Shown in pieces: positions 21,181-32,830 of a stretch of DNA of 64,000 nt (position 1 is the first letter of the stretch; every line of letters begins with the position of its first letter). A program made the translations under genes and the position numbers. The notes beneath the pieces were generated by a model. That model had not been told where the DNA came from and did not search any database. It saw only the letters and a program-made list of their open reading frames with translations. The DNA is taken from assembly GCA_963920525.1 (NCBI GenBank), contig OY986437.1, forward strand, positions 111,468,715-111,532,714, given 5' to 3'. Source of the stretch: Dichetophora obliterata. Its lineage: Eukaryota > Arthropoda > Insecta > Diptera > Sciomyzidae.

Positions 21181-23590
21181 CAAGTAGTAGTAGTAGTACT
21201 TTATTGAGTCTTATACAAATCGATAATACAAGAAGATACAAACAATTGCTTAATTGTAAACTTAGCGGCTATTATAGTATGGCCTGCACAATCGGTTACT
21301 TTATCAAGTACATTAATAAACTGAATGCCACATGGCTAATGTCTTCATACGCTGTGCTACAAGCTCTTAAGTTGTTTTGATGTTTGTGCTTTTGGTACCT
21401 CAAAGTTATGTTTCTGACGCGTGTTGTGTTGATGACTTGTGCTTCTAGATGTGAGTATGAGTTTGGATTTGAGCAAAATATTTTGTACTTTATGAATGTA
21501 TTTGTATTTTTCGATGAAAACTAGCTAATTAATGTCCATTTGCTTGGTGCTTTTATATAGTTCTCTAGTAGAGATTGTTGGATTTTTATTGAACAATATT
21601 TTGATTGCTTTATTCACCACTCTTCCTATCTGCTCTAAGTGAAATTTGCTGCATTGGCTCCGGCTGCATATGTTGAATCGTATTCTGGATAGAATATGTC
21701 CAGTATATATAAGTTTCGCAGCGTTTTCATTGATTTTGCCAATTCTTTTGATGACCATAATTAGCGGTAGCATTGAATTTTTTATTTCCTTGATGTAGTT
21801 TTCATAGTTAAGGTTCTCGTCTATTATCATCCCAAGATATTTTGAACACCATTGGTTTTTTGTATGTTAATGCTTAAGCTGTTTCCGCAAACCCAGTCAT
21901 AGTATACTTTCATGTCATGATTTATGTTGTCTTCTAACTCCTTTTCTGTTTTTGCTGTTGTTATAAAATTTGTGTCATCAGCGTAAATGTTGTATGTTGA
22001 CTTAAAATGACAGCTCTTAATGTTGTTTATATATAAAAGGTAGAGTCTTGGTCCAAGTATCGATCCTTGTGGGACCCCAAATACGCTTGTAAGCTCAGCG
22101 CTAAGTTCTCCATTTATTATTGTTACGTGTGGCCGTTTTTCTAAATAGCTTTGCATCAGTTTATTTGGCTGATAAAGCGTTTAGCAGTTTTTTATGATCT
22201 ACTAGGTCAAATGTTTTGAAGAGATTATAAATGTAGCTGCTACCATTTTTTTCTCATCTAGAGCATCATAAATTTTTCTCATAGTTATAGCAGACTTTTT
22301 TGTAAAAAGCCAAATTGATTTTTTTCAAAGCCAATAGTGAAATTTATGAAGCTTTCAATTCTTATGTCTATTGCTTTTTCAAATATTTTGCTGAGCGAGT
22401 TAAGTATTGAGATTGGCCTTAATTTTCGCATAGATCTTTTTTGTGTATTGGAGATATTATGCCTTTTTTGGGACATTCTGGAAAAATACCAGCAAGAAAA
22501 CAATTATTAATTAGACTAACCAATAAGTGTTCTATTGTTGGAAGGAGAAACTTAATATCTTTTACTGATATTTCATCAATTCCTTGTGCCGCATTAACAT
22601 TGCGATTTGAGACAATGTGTTGAATTTCAGTGTGAGTGATTGGTTCGAGGAATAGAGACTTTTAATTTATGACGTTTGTTGCGGTTATGTTTGTAGTTTT
22701 AATGTTTTGTCTATTTTTGTTCCAACTTCATTAAAGTATGTATAAAATTTATTTGCTATAATTTTGTTATTAATTGCTGTTTGTTCTTGGCTTTGTGATG
22801 TGTTTGCGTGTTCAGTTTCATTTCTTAGTGTTGAGTTAATTATGCTCCATAACTTTCTTGTATTATTTCCGGATTTTTCTATTTGTTCATTTATATGTTT
22901 TTCTTTGTTTTTTTTTATAAGCTGATCGACTTCTATTTTAATTTTTTTGTATTCTTCTTTCTTTATTTGATCATCTGGATTTAATTTTGATTTTTTGTAT
23001 AATTCTTGCCTAAGTTTCAGTTTTCTGTTTATTTCTGTTGTTATCCAATCATTGTTTCTACATCTGATTTTTATATGTCTTGTTGACTTCTTTTTGGCCT
23101 CTCGTGTTAGTTCAACTAACTGTGCTACTTCAGTTATTGGTGCATTATTTATTTTGTTTTTAATAATTGTTTCCATTTTTGTATAATTTACTTTGGGAAT
23201 TGTTTTACTGTTCATTGGTGGTTTGCATAACTGCATAGCTGTAATTGTTGCAATTGTATATTTGTGATCAGATATGTCCGTATCTTCGTGCCTGAAATCA
23301 ATTTTGTGTGTTAGGTCTATATTTGAAATAATGTGATCGATGAGCGTACCGGTATTGGATGTTTGACGTGTTGGTAATGTGCTGTTTATCAGTGAGTAAC
23401 CATTTGTTTTTACTGAGTCAGTGTATTTATTTATTACTGTATTTGTTTTTTCCAACAGATTAATGTTAACATCTGTAAAAAATATTAAATTTTTACTTTT
23501 GTTGCTAAGTTTTTCTTCCAAATAGTCTATAAAATTGTTGCAATTTTCATTTGGTGCTTTGTAGAATGTACCTATGGAGATTTTTTTTTA
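21181..23590 (-). pseudogene. LINE-D: 5'-truncated non-LTR retrotransposon
   Basis: On the minus strand the element starts in the endonuclease (IGTFYKAPNENCNNFIDYLE, LIFFTDVNINLLEKTN, GTLIDHIISNIDL, DISDHKYTI; 23585-23230). It passes through a lysine-rich linker (NDWITTEINRKLKLRQELYK, KLWSIINSTLRN) into the RT. RT landmarks are LRPISILNSLSKIFEKAI (about 22430), FGVPQGSILGPRLYLLYIN (about 22080) and NIYADDTNFITT (about 21985). The C-terminus near 21530-21830 ends STRELYKSTKQMDIN. The 3' end is AATAAAGT followed by (ACT)n at 21183-21197. The style of IDHIISN and a microsatellite tail suggests an L2/CR1-side clade, different from LINE-A/B/C. Frameshifts near 22160-22520 and 21830 make it inactive. 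Confidence 0.8.
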
Positions 23591-23639
23591 ATTTAAACTT
23601 TAAACCGAATACACTTTGACATTAATAATTAAGATCATA

Positions 23640-23935
23640 TTTTGAGCTTCTGAACCAAATTCAACAGCGTGCAATATATTTGATAGGGAGTGAAAACATT
23701 TTATCCATTACATTATGTTAATAAGAGCTATGCGGCCTGAATACAACTCTCCTTGTGTTTCCTAGGTACACTCGGGCTACGGATGGATTGGGTACCATCC
23801 CTACACCATTGACTCTTTTCCAAAAAGAACTTAGAATTTCAGAGGTAATGCTTTCTTCAGTGGCACAGTAAAATTGCAAAATAATTTAAGCACGAGTTTC
23901 CCGGATGCTTCAATCTGTGTAGATTTTTGCCTAGT
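23640..23935 (+). pseudogene. LINE RT C-terminal scrap
   Basis: The piece reads ELLNQIQQRAIYLIGS and, after stops and frame changes, NLSTSFPDASICVDF. These resemble the C-terminal QRRA..LI and WN.LP...FP blocks of jockey-type RTs. It is short and badly broken, and the match is pattern-based only. Confidence 0.4.
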
Positions 23936-26040
23936 CCCAGACCCAGCTTCGAAATCCCATAAATAAAGAATTTTGAGGTGGCAATTATAAATTTAATAAG
24001 GATAGGTGCAAAACAGAAAAACTGACTAGCTAAATAGACCCATGAAATGATGTTGATCATGATGATGATACCCCTCCTTATGAGTAACACAAAAGGAGTG
24101 ACAAAGTTAATAAAATGTAGGAATAATTCAAGAATAGCAAAAACTCAAATTTTAACTTTTTTTTGAGAATTATAAGAATGAGGACCAAATCGAAGAGCTT
24201 TTATTGCTCAAAGTAAACATTTTGAAAAAAAACAAATAAAACCCATTGTAGCTTTTCTCAAAGTGTTCAATAAGTTTAAATAACGATATGAAAAACAACG
24301 TCAGTTTGAATTTACATATCGTCATATGAAATCAAAAAAGCCGTAAGTTGTAAATTCAAAAAAGACTTTTTGATAGATTATGATGCACCGTACCAAAATA
24401 CACGTTCCTGCAAAATTGTACACTCCTACAACTAAAAACGTTGTTTTTATTAACAAAATTCTAAAAATCATCAGTGCAAGCGCTTGAGAAATTTAGAAAA
24501 TTTCATATGAAAATGAATGAAGAAAAAAAAATGTATTATTGCAAATAATAATAATACTGTTTAACGATTCTTTTGAAGAAAACATTATTTTAATGACATT
24601 GCACTATCTGAAGAAACTTTTAAACACATCGTCTGCTTCAGCAAACAGCGAGAAAATAAAAATAAATTGTTTGAAGGTTTGCGCAGAACTTTGGGGAAAA
24701 AATAGCGATGACTACAGCAGCAATAAGAAAATTTTTTCAAAAATTCCATTGCAATTCCGATGCAGCTCCAGAATGACTTCAAATGACGGCAAACGTGATG
24801 GATACGTGCAGCATCAGTCAAAGTGGCTGAAGTGACGCCAGTCAAGGGATTTATTTATAGTTTACAAATGTATAAATCAAGTTTTTGTTGTTGTTGTTGT
24901 TAGTACTGCTGCATTTGAAAAAAACCAATTGACATTTAATTGTTATTGTTGCTACACTTGTGTTGGCATCAAAAAACTAAGAGATTGGCATTTTTCTATA
25001 AGCTGCCGCTGAAAACGCAAACTACAAAATTGTTAAGCTGAAAAACCAAACTTTAATGGCTGATTAAACTACAACAAAAACTTTGCGAAAAAATCTACGA
25101 TTTACCTTATTTCGTTAATGCTCTGCTGCTTTGGAAACGCCTGTTGTTTGTCTATAGTCCAGTTAACACAGGGTTTAATATTTTCTTTTGTAAATTGCAA
25201 CTTAAAATCCAGATACAATCCATTCAAGTCCGAAGATATTTTGCCTGTTGTTTTTTATGCACTTTCTTCTTCGCTGCGATTCTTCCTCTTAAAACACTTG
25301 CTGTTGAACTTTACGTCTATTGTTTTGCTTTTATTGCTTCTTCTACCTTTTTTAAAACGCCAGCACTGTCAGACACACACGCATACACACACATACAAAG
25401 TATACTACTTTTTTCTTTTAGACCGATCCTCAACACCAATGATCAAAATTAAGATTTTGTTTTTTTATACTTGTTTTTCCCTTTTTATCTTATATATTTT
25501 TAAAAATAATTTCTTACTTAATGTATTCACATTCGAGTTTGCAAATTTAAAGTTCGTCTTTTTCTCGCGTTTTTCAAAGGTTTGATCACTTTGTGGCATG
25601 CAATATTTTGGCAATTTATACTATAGCAGAACTTTAATCAAATTTTGCACTTGTTTTTGTTAACTTTTTTACACAATCTCAGGTGGAAAAATTAAAATAA
25701 TTATAAACCCAAATTAAAAAATTAAACACATCACCAAAGCGAACAAGGAATTCAACCGACCAACGAAGAGGTGCACAACGGACGACGAACATAAACGAGG
25801 TAACAAGTGCTGCCAACGTTAGCGCACAATTTTTAGCGTATATTTGACAGTTGTGCGACTAGAAAAACGCAAAGAACAAATGTAAAGTTGATGCGTTCGT
25901 GTAATAAATTTGTTTGAATCGTAAAAAGTGTTCACACTGGGTTTTGATAATTACGTTTGACGTTTTGATTTTTTTTTGTCAATTAATTATTTTCAAAAGG
26001 AATTTAAAATTTTAATATAAATCAACAAATAGAAACACAC
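23936..26040. other. No gene recognised
   Basis: No known protein was recognised. Simple features are a (TTG)n run at about 24885-24900 and a CA-rich microsatellite at about 25372-25398. The open frame at 24539-24835 and the 155-codon frame at 25118-25585 are low in complexity and look accidental. The stretch 25700-25880 is less AT-rich and could be a promoter or leader of an unseen gene, but nothing confirms it. Confidence 0.4.
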
Positions 26041-26043
26041 TAA

Positions 26044-26496
26044 GACCCTGTTCCATCCCTAGCCTTACAAAAGGCAGAGTAATGGCGTTATTGTGACACT
26101 AGGGATCTGTCAGGTGTTCTTACTACCGAATTTTATTTTACCACCTTATTTAAAGTCCGAGAACAGTCAATCAAATCTGTTGTTCAATTTCGGAAAAGTC
26201 GTCACTTTTTAAGTCTTAAATTAAACAGCAAGAAAAAAAAATTAGAAATGAGTAAAAGTGAAGACCGAACCAAGGCAAAATGAATTTTTTTTTGCGCCAA
26301 AACATAAGAAAACCAATAGGAAAATTACAAACAATGAAACTTCAAAGTAACAGACGTCAAAATCGATCGCAAAATTTTTAAAATTTTTGAAAATGCTGCC
26401 TGACGTAACTTGTCACCTTCCCACTTCCCACCTTACCTGTTTACGTCAAAATGAATCTGATACTCAGCCTAACGTAAGGCGCGTGAGAACAGGCTC
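26044..26496. mobile_element. 453-bp Tourist-like MITE (PIF/Harbinger type)
   Basis: The left end GACCCTGTTC and inverted right end GAGCCTGTTC are followed inwards by CCTTAC in both. TAA lies directly outside each end (26041-26043 and 26497-26499), the 3-bp TWA duplication of PIF/Harbinger elements. No reading frame is present. The ends differ from the autonomous Harbinger at 31060, so it belongs to another family. Confidence 0.8.
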
Positions 26497-26504
26497 TAAT
26501 GAAT

Positions 26505-26810
26505 AAATCGAAAAAGCAGGAAATAACTCAAGAAAATCATGGAACGTCGTTAACACAATACTAAAGAACAAGACTGAGATAACAATAGCCATATAGAAAT
26601 GTTTTAAGCGGGATGCAACATATCAACGAACAATTTTAATAAATATTTTAATGAAGTGGGAACAAACAGTGCTAAAGATAATCTGAAGCCAGTTACACAA
26701 CAAGAAATTTACCACATTGTCGCAAGCCTCAATAGCAATGCAGCACAAGGAGAATATGGAATATCTCTTAAAGGCTTGAAAGCAGAGATAAGCAAAACCC
26801 GAAACTATAT
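26505..26810 (+). pseudogene. LINE linker/RT fragment
   Basis: Coding-like text in more than one frame reads KSWNVVNTILKNKTEITIA, then NKYFNEVGTNSAKDN and EIYHIVASLNSNAAQGEYGI. The sequence matches the linker and first RT block of a jockey/CR1-side LINE, similar in layout to LINE-D (TYFNEVGTKI). It is a short remnant. Confidence 0.55.
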
Positions 26811-26924
26811 TAGTCAAAATAATAATTCGACTACCACATGGTGTAACGGTACAAAATTTCTCAAGGTAATGTCAAGTACACAACATCGTGATTACCCCTA
26901 ATATGTAGTTGCTTCAGTTTGGTT

Positions 26925-27115
26925 ATCTGACAGCTTTCATGTTTTTAAATGTTACAGATGACACCTTTCTTTTTTAAATATGACAGCTGACATATTTTTA
27001 AATCTGACAGCTGACATATTTTAAAATCTGACAGCTTACAGTTTTTTAAATCTAACAGCTGCCATTTTCTTTTAAGATATGACAGCTGACACATTTTTAA
27101 ATTTGACAGCTACCA
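26925..27115. repeat. About 27-bp tandem array with TGACAGCTGAC core
   Basis: Seven or so degenerate units of the type TTTTTAAATCTGACAGCTGA, then CATA, follow one another. CAGCTG, an E-box-type hexamer, is kept in most units while the spacer T/A run varies. Confidence 0.75.
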
Positions 27116-27214
27116 CCTTCTCTACTAGGTGAACTAGAATATTGCACTAGGGCTCAACTTTTTATTTTCTTATTTAACAGCCCTATTCTGGCAAAGTGAC
27201 AACTGTTACCCAGT

Positions 27215-27415
27215 ATTTTTAAAATTTATATGTGTTTGTTGTAATTTTTTGATTTCATAACAAAATTTTAGGTTCAAGAAACAACATTTTTTAATGAAAT
27301 TGTCACTATTTGAAAAGCAGGTGACACTTTTTATCAAAATTTATTATTTTTGAGCTTAAAATTTTGGTTTGAAATCAGAAAATTACAACAAACACATAGG
27401 AATTTCAAAAATGCT
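27215..27415. mobile_element. 200-bp hairpin MITE
   Basis: AAATTTATATGTGTTTGTTG at 27218 is matched in inverted form by CAACAAACACATAGGAATTT ending at about 27408. The inverted similarity covers most of the element (arms of about 95 bp including TGTCAC near the centre). No gene and no clear target duplication were seen. Confidence 0.65.
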
Positions 27416-27439
27416 TTGTAAAAATTATCGTTTTGCTAT

Positions 27440-28075
27440 AATAAGGCTATAAATTTAATTTCTTAGTAAAATATTTAACTTATTTGCATTGGAAGTCCTG
27501 CCCATGTTGTCCAACGAGTATATATAAGAAGAGTTTGCTTCATCCAGTGTTCCCAACTTCGTTCCAAACGATGAGCCATTCAACTGCAGAAAAACCAACA
27601 CAATAACCAACGAGTAGATTTGGTCTGAGTTGCTCCATAGCAGAATTACCGTGGTAGTGTTGACAGTTTTTAAGAAAAACATAAGCTGTCAAAAAATTTA
27701 TTCAAAAAGAGAGCGCTTTCAATCGGCCATTGTAAATAATCAGCATCAATCCACCTGTGGCGACGAGCTTCCGTTTGAGGCATTGAATAGAATTTAACAT
27801 CACGAGCTGAAAATCTTTTTGCACAAATCACTCACGTTTTTTTTCAACTTTCATAATTTTAAATTTTAATTTGTTTATTTAAAAAATTTAAAAAACGCAC
27901 AAAAATTCTTATATTATTTTTTTATGTTTTTGATTTAAGCTTTCGACGCTTGCTTTCTTTTTCGCTTTTTTCACTAACAGCTGTTTTTGACAGGCTATGT
28001 TTTCCTTTTGAAGAGAAAATAAGCACTTGTCAACACTACCTGGATAATTCTGCCATGAGTTGCTCTCAGCAAGAA
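27440..28075. repeat. Imperfect inverted-repeat region with a dispersed segment
   Basis: ACTGTCAACACTACC with TAATTCTGC occurs inverted at 27625-27670 and direct at about 28022-28070. Just outside the left arm, 27505-27575 matches the reverse complement of 41530-41605 (and its duplicate at 45452), with core AACGAAGTTGGGAACA and TATATATACTCGTTGGA. On the minus strand 27700-27830 reads MPQTEARRHRWIDADYLQW, which I do not recognise. The whole looks like an unnamed non-autonomous element. Confidence 0.45.
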
Positions 28076-28191
28076 GAAGAACACATTGAAATAAATGTGA
28101 CAAGTAACGAAAAGCAGAACCAACGATTATATAGTATAAAGATGTGCCACGTAGAACATTAAAAAGTAACAAATATTTTTCAGATCAATAC

Positions 28192-28332
28192 GGGGCATGT
28201 CACACTTGCGCGGACACGGACAAATTTGTTGTTGTTTTCGAGGGTAAAAAAATACTGGAAATTGAGAGAGCTTATTTTTCCCGTGAAATCAACAACAAAT
28301 TTGTCCGTGTCCGCTAAGTGTGACATGCACCC
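28192..28332. mobile_element. 141-bp palindromic MITE (GGGGCATGTCACAC family)
   Basis: GGGGCATGTCACAC then CGGACACGGACAAATTTG opens the element, and its inverted form closes it (CAAATTTGTCCGTGTCCG, then GTGTGACATGCACCC). The arms are about 60 bp. A partial second copy of one arm lies at 29331-29417, and the right end of the Harbinger-derived element at 35288 carries the same terminal GTGTGACATGCCCC. Confidence 0.8.
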
Positions 28333-29330
28333 AAGAATGATAGAATACAAAGATTGCGCCGAAGACAAGAAAATGAGTACAACAAAATTGTCGTTCTGCG
28401 CATGTACGTCATAATATCAATGCTGTTTGGGAGAGCGTTCACTTTGCATACGATTTCTACACAGAAATGAAAATTGCATACATTTTAGTTTGTATAATTA
28501 AAATAAAAGAGTTAAGAAGCAATTTATTGGAACGAGAAGAAGGTAAATTTATTAAGTACTCCTTTGCAAACATTATTTTTACTATTATTTTATTACAGCC
28601 AGTAAGCAGCTTAGTAAAAAAAAATTTGTCTGAGAAACCAACTTCAGTGAGCATTATTTTTCGACTTGGATTTTATAAAAATGTTTATTACGAGTTTAAT
28701 TGATGTAGTTTAAACATTCCCAGATATTTTATTTCCATTAATTTACCTGTGAATTGAAAGGACAAATAAATGATAGTTCCAAGTTTTTAAATAATGAAAA
28801 AAATTTTGTTAAGTTAATATATTTTTGTATTTTTGTATTTTTGTTTGCGTTTGTGTGCATTTTCTACAATTTCTTGGTTTAATTTTGGTATTTATTGCAA
28901 ACATCAGGTTTCTGAAAAATATTTGTTTGCTATTGTTACCACAGTTAGCAGCTGCACACTTGATTTTTTAAATTTTAAGTTAAAAACTCGCAAATATACT
29001 TCGATATATACACAATTAAATAAAACACAACCGATCGCAGTACGTTTCTCAAAGAAATAAAATATTGTGACGTAGTCAACTGAACAGATGGTTGTCAAAC
29101 TCGATTAGCAGAAGTAACGAACCTGCGCAAAGCGTAATCTCTTATTCTATCATTCTTGACATGCACCTAAGTGTGACATGCACCTACGTAAGCTTTTGTG
29201 AGCGCGATGAAAAAGCTTTCTTGAGAGAAAAGTTTCCAATCCTTGCATGCATAATTTCTCTGCAATGCTCTTTCACTCTTCACTCCACAATGCTTCACAG
29301 CATAGATCACCACTGCATGGTTTCTCATAT
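28333..29330. other. No gene seen
   Basis: AT-rich DNA. The segment at 28333-28355 (CCAAGAATGATAGAAT) recurs inverted at 29148-29163 (ATTCTATCATTCTTG), so the two MITE-related pieces sit at either side of about 800 bp of unassigned DNA. A (TATTTTTG)n run lies at about 28820-28850. Confidence 0.4.
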
Positions 29331-29417
29331 AGGTGCATGCCACACACAGCGGACACGGACAAATTTGTTGTTGTTTTCGCGGGTAAAAGAAAAAACTGGA
29401 AATTGAGAGAGCTTCTT
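29331..29417 (+). mobile_element. Partial copy of the GGGGCATGTCACAC MITE
   Basis: GGTGCATGCCACACACAGCG and GGACACGGACAAATTTGTTG match the left half of 28192-28332, through the shared centre ACTGGAAATTGAGAGAGCTT. The second half is absent. Confidence 0.7.
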
Positions 29418-30039
29418 ACTCATCAAAAAATTTCCAGGCAACCGACAAAAATGTTCACGGCCCAAAGCTGAAAACAATTTGGACAACCGTTGCATTTTCT
29501 TGATGTTTTACGTTTAGTAGTAATAAAACTGCACTGCAGTAGGAAATGTACTATTTGAATTCATCAGTAATGCGATGTTTGTTGTTTAGTATTGAATTGT
29601 ACGCTGCTTGTGCTATACATGGCTTGAATGGTATTTATTTATAAAAAGAAGAAGAATACTTGACGAACATACAAAATGCAGCCCGACTAGCTGCACCAAA
29701 TGGATTCAACTGAACAGCTGAATATTATTAGTGATTGTTGTGAATGTAATATTAATGATTTAATATATTGTTTTTTTAGTGATTGTTTATTTTTTATACA
29801 ATAATTTAAAATATGAACGTAAAATGTGTATGTATATGATGTTATTTATAAAAATGGTTACATTTTTAAACTATATTTTCCATTTATAAACTATTCCATT
29901 GCATATATGAAAGTAACACGTCATTGTATATAGTATTTAGTGCTTGTATGTACAGCTGCAGTTGTATCTTTCACCCTTGCATTTTAGGACAATCGTCAAG
30001 AGAAAATGTGAGCAGTAGATTTACTGATGGTATAACTGA
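29418..30039. other. No gene seen
   Basis: AT-rich DNA without a recognisable gene or repeat end. Confidence 0.4.
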
Positions 30040-30108
30040 TCAAGCTAGTCATACATTACAGCCGCGTAGTTAACAAATAAACTGTTTATATATGGCCAAG
30101 GCCGTGGG

Positions 30109-30976
30109 CTGGAACGTCACCAGTTTGCGCAATTTTCGACGTGTATTTGACGAACAAAGTAAAAAACTACCGATAACTTATGTACACTCAAAATATATTC
30201 TCTGGCTCAAACTTTGGCGCAAAAACATGTGCTTCTATTTCTTGCGGCTTAAAAGCGACAGCCATTTGAAGTTAACTGGAACGTCACACTAAAAGTGAAG
30301 TGGTCTAAGAGCTTGTACAACATTCTGCAAAAATTCGTAATGTTTTCAAAAACCTGGACACGTTTCCCTCTAACATATCGTAGGTAAGAGATCAAAGAAT
30401 ACTTTAAGCACAAAAAAGATCTAAAAAATTACATTTATAGTTGTTTTGGATGCAAAAATGCGAGACTGGAACTTCATCTAAAAAAGACTGGAACAACACA
30501 TAAAGTTATCTTACTTAGCAGCCATACAAAAACGACCAATGTGAATAAATAAAACACTAAAATTTACTTAAAAAATAAAAATTTGTTTATTTTTTATTGG
30601 ATCAATCAAAAAAATTTTCCCTCTGACGTCGTTCTCGCAGTTTATCAGCTTTACGCTTTTTGTATCCTTCGTATTTACCAGTGGCTTTTAATTTTTGTAG
30701 GTAATTATGATTTTTCTGAGCTTTGCTCAGGTTTGCCTGTAGGAATGTTGATGGATTGCATAATTAAGTAACACATGTATTTTTCTAAGAAAAAGACTGG
30801 AACATCACCAAAATTTGGTGGATAATTACAATAATTTTGCCAATATTTTTCCCGATTTTTATATTTATTCTTATTCTCATCAGAAAACACATCAAAGAAA
30901 TTTAATTTTTACAAAGTCTATATGACGTAGACCTTGCTTAAAAAAACTTTTTCATGAAAAAAAACTGGAACGTCAC
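30109..30976 (+). repeat. Scattered ACTGGAACGTCAC motif copies
   Basis: CTGGAACGTCAC or a one- to two-base variant occurs on the plus strand at about 30109, 30276, 30464, 30487, 30797 and 30965, often preceded by AAAAAG or AAAAAA. Two intervals are close to 167 bp. The intervening sequence is not obviously repeated, so this is either a very old tandem array or a set of conserved binding-site-like words. Confidence 0.6.
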
Positions 30977-31333
30977 AAAAAAATTTGGGATTCCAATCAA
31001 AGCCATCGAAAAAGGTTCCAAATAATATTTTCACGTCAATATTAAATTAAATCAGTTAAGGGCGTGTGTTAATTGGCTACTTTTACAGCCGACTCCGTAA
31101 ATTTCGACAGTTTTGAGGTGAATTTCACCTTTCAAAATTTGTAGTAGCCCTAGGGGCTAGTATAAATTTTGACAATAGGAAATATAAACAAAAATATTTC
31201 AATTTCATTTCAATTTCAAGCAACAGTAAAGAAGTGAAATAGTCATTTATTGTTAATAGCTTTTAAATTTAATTGGTAAGTATTTAATTTTCATTAAACA
31301 TCTGATATCTTGCTGATAAGGAAAACCCTTGTT

Positions 31334-32830
31334 ATGCCAGATCACAATACATTCGCGTCGACCGTCGGCACCAGATCCAGCAGCAGCAAATTTTTGTTTA
31401 ATTTATCCGGGCGTACCGCTTCAAACACAAGCAGCATTAACAAGATGGAACCACAACAAAAAAAGCAAAAAAATAACTATATTACATGTAAGTCCTGAGC
31501 TAATGCGCCGACAATATCGGCCATAGACAATTGAAAGTTCCTTCATGTCTGACTTCATGTTTGTTTCAATTTCTCAGGGAGCAATTGTGACCGAATGGCG
31601 CTCATTGAAAAAAGAATTGAAATGGATCACTTATTTACTGGAAAAAATGCCAATACGAATGAAGCATGGAGGTAAGTAGGTTTTATTATTTATTGATGTT
31701 TAAACGATAGTTCGGAAATGCCTGCTGCTTAAAATTTTTAAAAATACGTCTTCTATGATAGGATTTATAAACGTTGGGTGAAAGAATATAAAAGCGTGAT
31801 TACAACTACAACATTGTATAATGCAATCATCACTTAGTCCTCAATTAGAGAACGCCTGTCAAGTTTGGTCCCCAAGTTACAATGTGCATATTAACCGAAT
31901 AGATGGATCCAAAAACTTTTTGTATGCAAATTGCCGCAATTTTTGTATTTGGAAAATTTTGTATTTGGAGATATTGGCCCAATATCATAGTCAAAAAAAG
32001 TCGAGTTTAAATTTAGTGCAAGCTTTTTGACAAACATATTATATTGAAAAACTGTCAAAAATGCTTATACTAAATTTAAAGTCAACTTTATTTTGACTAT
32101 GATAATGGACCATTGTGTTTGGGTTTTTTTTATTTGTGAATTTTGATTTTGGGGATAACGAGGGTGTCCCCTTAATTTATGTTCATCATTGCCATTCTTA
32201 TTTTATTATTTTTTTTATTTAAAAAAAATTAATTATATCAATTGTAGGAAAGTTGGTGATGCTTTACAGCACAACAATACATTTTCGGTAAAGGATGGCA
32301 AAGTTTGCAAAAATCAATGGAACAACCTTGTTCGGAAGTACAAATCGTTTTTTAAATATAAAACAGGAGAAGGCACATTGGAAGAAGCTATGTCCGAAGA
32401 AGCGGAGGACTGGCCGTTTTTTGAAGTGCTTCAACAATTTGCCTCAAAAAAGGATAACTATCATCCATCATTCTTGATAGACAGTGGAAGCGGAGTATAT
32501 GAAAGACAAAATTCGTCGCTACCTCGTGATTCTCCAATCAACACAGAATCTCCGATCGTTCTACAAGCTCAACATGAATGCGATCAACCATCAACATCAC
32601 GCAGCTGTCTATCACCATCATCATCACTCCACACTGAGCAACCATCAAACTATCAAACCATCCACCGAGATTCAAGGTCTAAAACTCCTATCCGCTCTAC
32701 ACCAAATCGCAATGATAGACTTGCCGGTATGGAGCGATTTATAAAAAAGGTGCCGAAAGATAGACAAGCGCATGTCCAGCATGCTATTGATCTTTGGACA
32801 GGTGGCACAAACGCTTTGCCTAGAAGTTGA
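31334..32830 (+). CDS. Harbinger accessory Myb/SANT-like DNA-binding protein
   Basis: My model has three exons: 31334-31487, 31578-31671 and 32248-32830, with GTAAGT donors at both introns and TTTCTCAG and AATTGTAG acceptors. Frames join exactly, giving 276 residues. Residues 52-110 form the trihelix/MADF-like domain: WSNCDRMALIEKRIEMDHLF, then W at the exon 2-3 join (EAWRKVGDALQ), then CKNQWNNLVRKYKSFF. A serine/proline-rich linker follows, and the C-terminus has RLAGMERFIKKVPKDRQAHV. In PIF/Harbinger elements this partner carries the transposase into the nucleus and to the ends; that role is family knowledge. Intron 2 holds a LINE scrap and a MITE, yet the splice sites look intact. The upstream ATG choice is the first in frame after the leader. 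Confidence 0.8.
31757..31965 (+). pseudogene. LINE RT scrap in Harbinger intron
   Basis: Inside intron 2 of the Myb-like gene the plus strand reads RIYKRWVKEYKSVITTTTLY, then SSLSPQLENACQVWSPSYNV and HINRIDGSKNFL. These match the C-terminal block of jockey-like RTs (compare VRSSLEYASFIWGPFYSIHI in LINE-B). It is a stray fragment, not an exon of the Harbinger gene. Confidence 0.65.
31975..32112. mobile_element. 138-bp hairpin MITE in Harbinger intron
   Basis: TGGCCCAATATCATAGTCAA opens and its inverted form (TTGACTATGATAATGGACCA) closes the unit. The arms extend about 60 bp (AGTTTAAATTTAGT) with few mismatches. Confidence 0.75.

Noticed and set aside
25118..25585. 155-codon open frame on the plus strand
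   Set aside because: It is very rich in leucine and phenylalanine from T-rich DNA, runs through a CA microsatellite and matches no family I know.
31757..31840. Possible extra exon of the Harbinger Myb-like gene (RIYKRWVKEYKS)
   Set aside because: The text fits a LINE RT C-terminus, runs to a stop, and the direct exon 2 to exon 3 join already gives the family pattern in frame.
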